This document shows, piece after piece, positions 62,521-64,000 of a stretch of 64,000 nt of DNA. The notes beneath the pieces were generated by a model, which did not search any database, was not told the DNA's origin, and saw only the letters and a list, made by a program, of their open reading frames with translations. Origin of the DNA: an uncultured Porphyromonadaceae bacterium (GTDB lineage Bacteria; Bacteroidota; Bacteroidia; Bacteroidales; Muribaculaceae); the NCBI GenBank assembly GCA_947175605.1, contig CAMWNH010000001.1:1-64000 (forward strand). The letters are read 5' to 3'. The position numbers and the translations under genes were made by a program. Every line of letters starts with the position of its first letter. Position 1 is the first letter of the stretch.

Positions 62521-62569
62521 CGCGTGAGGGCAAGCATCTCACCGGACGCTTTCCTTCTCTTGGATTTTT

Positions 62570-64000
62570 ATGGAACAATATATAGTATCTGCGCGAAAGT
62601 ACAGGCCATCGACTTTTGCTACGGTCGTGGGTCAGCAGGCGCTGACGGAAACGCTGAAGAATGCTATTGCGACCAACAAGCTGGCGCATGCATATCTTTT
62701 CTGCGGATCACGTGGCGTGGGCAAAACCTCGTGTGCCCGTATCTTCGCCAAAACAATCAACTGTGAGCACCCGACTCCGGATGGCGAGGCTTGCAACGAG
62801 TGCGATTCGTGCCGCCAGTTCAACGAGAACCGTTCGCTCAATATCATCGAGCTTGATGCGGCCTCCAACAACGGCGTGGACGATATTCGTACGCTCATCG
62901 ACCAGGTGATGGTGCCTCCCACGCAGGGGCGCTACCGCGTGTTCATCATCGACGAGGTGCACATGCTCTCGTCGGCTGCGTTCAACGCCTTCCTCAAGAC
63001 CCTCGAAGAGCCGCCGGCGCATGCTATTTTCATTCTTGCAACGACCGAGAAGCACAAGATCATTCCCACGATTCTATCCCGCTGTCAGATCTATGACTTC
63101 AGCCGTATCACCATCTCGGATATGGTGAAACATCTTGGTATGGTGGCCGAGAAGGAGGGTGCGACTGCGGAGCCTGCCGCGCTCAATATCATTGCACGCA
63201 AGGCCGACGGCGCCATGCGCGACGCTCTGTCGATTTTCGACCAGGTGCTGGCCTCAAGCCGTGGCAACATCACCTATGCTTCGACTATCGCCAATCTGAA
63301 TGTGCTGGACAACAGCTACTACGAGCGGCTCGTGGATGCCTTCCGTAAGCAGGACGTGTCAGGTGTGCTGCTGATCTACAAGGAAGTGCGCGACAAGGGC
63401 TTCGATTCACTTTTCTTCATAAACGGGCTGGCGCAGTATCTGCGCGACCTGATGGTGGCCTCGGATCCTTCGACCATCGTGCTCCTTGACGCAGCCGACG
63501 AAGTAAAGAAAGCAATGGCTGAACGTGCCCGTGAGCTCAAGCCCGATTTTCTATATCGGGCTATGGACCTGTGCAACGATGCCGATTTCAATTATCGCAC
63601 AGCCTCGAACAAGCAATTGCTCATCGAATTGACACTGATCAAACTGTGCCAACGATTGAGCCCCTCGACCAAGCGTAGCGGACACGTCGGGGGGCATCTG
63701 AAGCCTCTGCCCGCGCCTGATGCCGACCCCCTCGGCCTCGGGGCTCCGGAGGCGTCCGCACCCAAAACCAATGCGGCGATAACACCCGCCGGGCCGCCAC
63801 AGCGCCCGGCGCCCGCTGTGAGCACCGCTCCGCGCGAACCGGTGAATTTGCCGCCTCCCGTGCGCCACAGGCCGCGCACCACCGCCGTGCAGATAGAAAC
63901 CCCGGCGGCCGAGCCGCAAGCGAATTACGGGCCTGCAAATAGCGTCGGATCCACGCAGACACGCGACAATGCCCCGGCGGCTGCCGCAGAAGCGCAGGTA
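62570..64000 (+). CDS. dnaX: DNA polymerase III subunit gamma/tau (3' end outside window)
   Basis: The clamp-loader ATPase. The Walker A motif AYLFCGSRGVGKTSCARI, zinc-binding CNECDSC (three of the four Cys), LNIIELDAASNNGVDDIR, Walker B FIIDEVHML, SRC-box TILSRCQIYDF and the sensor segment GAMRDALSIFDQ are present. The reading frame stays open to the window edge (477 codons seen), passing into a Pro/Ala-rich linker that in this family leads to the tau-specific C-terminal part. I use the ATG at 62570. The missing end means the length and any gamma-producing frameshift site cannot be judged. Confidence 0.95.
   Translation, partial: MEQYIVSARKYRPSTFATVVGQQALTETLKNAIATNKLAHAYLFCGSRGVGKTSCARIFAKTINCEHPTPDGEACNECDSCRQFNENRSLNIIELDAASNNGVDDIRTLIDQVMVPPTQGRYRVFIIDEVHMLSSAAFNAFLKTLEEPPAHAIFILATTEKHKIIPTILSRCQIYDFSRITISDMVKHLGMVAEKEGATAEPAALNIIARKADGAMRDALSIFDQVLASSRGNITYASTIANLNVLDNSYYERLVDAFRKQDVSGVLLIYKEVRDKGFDSLFFINGLAQYLRDLMVASDPSTIVLLDAADEVKKAMAERARELKPDFLYRAMDLCNDADFNYRTASNKQLLIELTLIKLCQRLSPSTKRSGHVGGHLKPLPAPDADPLGLGAPEASAPKTNAAITPAGPPQRPAPAVSTAPREPVNLPPPVRHRPRTTAVQIETPAAEPQANYGPANSVGSTQTRDNAPAAAAEAQV

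Overview
The window reads as chromosomal core genome of a Bacteroidota bacterium, order Bacteroidales, most likely a Muribaculaceae-like or related gut commensal. This rests on protein families rather than a database search: NigD-like lipoprotein, DUF3467, DUF3667, DUF3943, DUF6377, GldD/GldE, PorW/SprE and PorX homologues, a TGS-uridine-kinase fusion, and Bacteroidota-type variants of YbeY and PdxJ. Promoters also fit the Bacteroidota pattern TTTG-N19-20-TAnnTTTG. Most coding sequence is G+C-rich. A small nucleotidyltransferase gene (about 12.2 kb) and the 34.8-36.1 kb stretch are visibly A+T-richer.

Layout. 0-9.7 kb: a SpoU-type RNA methyltransferase and LD-carboxypeptidase pair, RNase HII with an S24-type repressor, a Na/Pi-cotransporter protein followed by a PhoB-like response regulator, gldE-gldD-phosphopantetheinyl transferase, and ribF with a HAD phosphatase. 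9.8-25.5 kb: a Rel/Spo homologue, an orphan MNT nucleotidyltransferase, then a tight run of PgpH-like HD phosphodiesterase, PorW/SprE-like lipoprotein, PorX, TsaE, BirA, CtpA and Mfd. 25.6-35.6 kb: LolD-like ATPase, NigD-like lipoprotein, DUF3467, CysS, a secreted leucine-rich-repeat protein, TrmB, Mrp ATPase, AroQ, SDR epimerase, small membrane protein, O-methyltransferase and DUF3667. 35.6-36.1 kb: the only long gene-free stretch, with DnaA-box-like sites beside an A+T-rich tract. 36.1-45.3 kb: cvpA-sufBCDS, DUF3943, TonB-ExbD-ExbB and PdxJ on the minus strand apart from DUF3943. 45.4-47.2 kb: ACT-like protein, NAD kinase, DUF488. 47.2-56.9 kb (minus): a secreted esterase with a starch-binding module, a CotH kinase with SusE/F-like modules, a membrane TPR-HTH regulator, a TPR protein, the kinase fusion and two glycosyltransferases. 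57-64 kb: YbeY, MnmG, a parS-like palindrome, Apt, UvrC, Dtd and the start of DnaX.

Functional themes: tRNA and translation quality (SpoU methyltransferase, TsaE, CysS, TrmB, MnmG, YbeY, Dtd), DNA repair and replication (RNase HII, Mfd, UvrC, DnaX, candidate oriC and parS), nucleotide second messengers (Rel/Spo, PgpH), Fe-S assembly (Suf, Mrp), and envelope or surface export. GldD/E, PorW and PorX homologues occur together with three secreted proteins whose C-termini resemble type IX secretion sorting domains.

Most interesting points: the candidate replication origin plus parS, the Pho-box-like direct repeats in front of the orphan response regulator, the repressor whose palindrome overlaps its own promoter, and the CotH-kinase/CBM-esterase/DUF6377 surface locus, which has no SusC/SusD.
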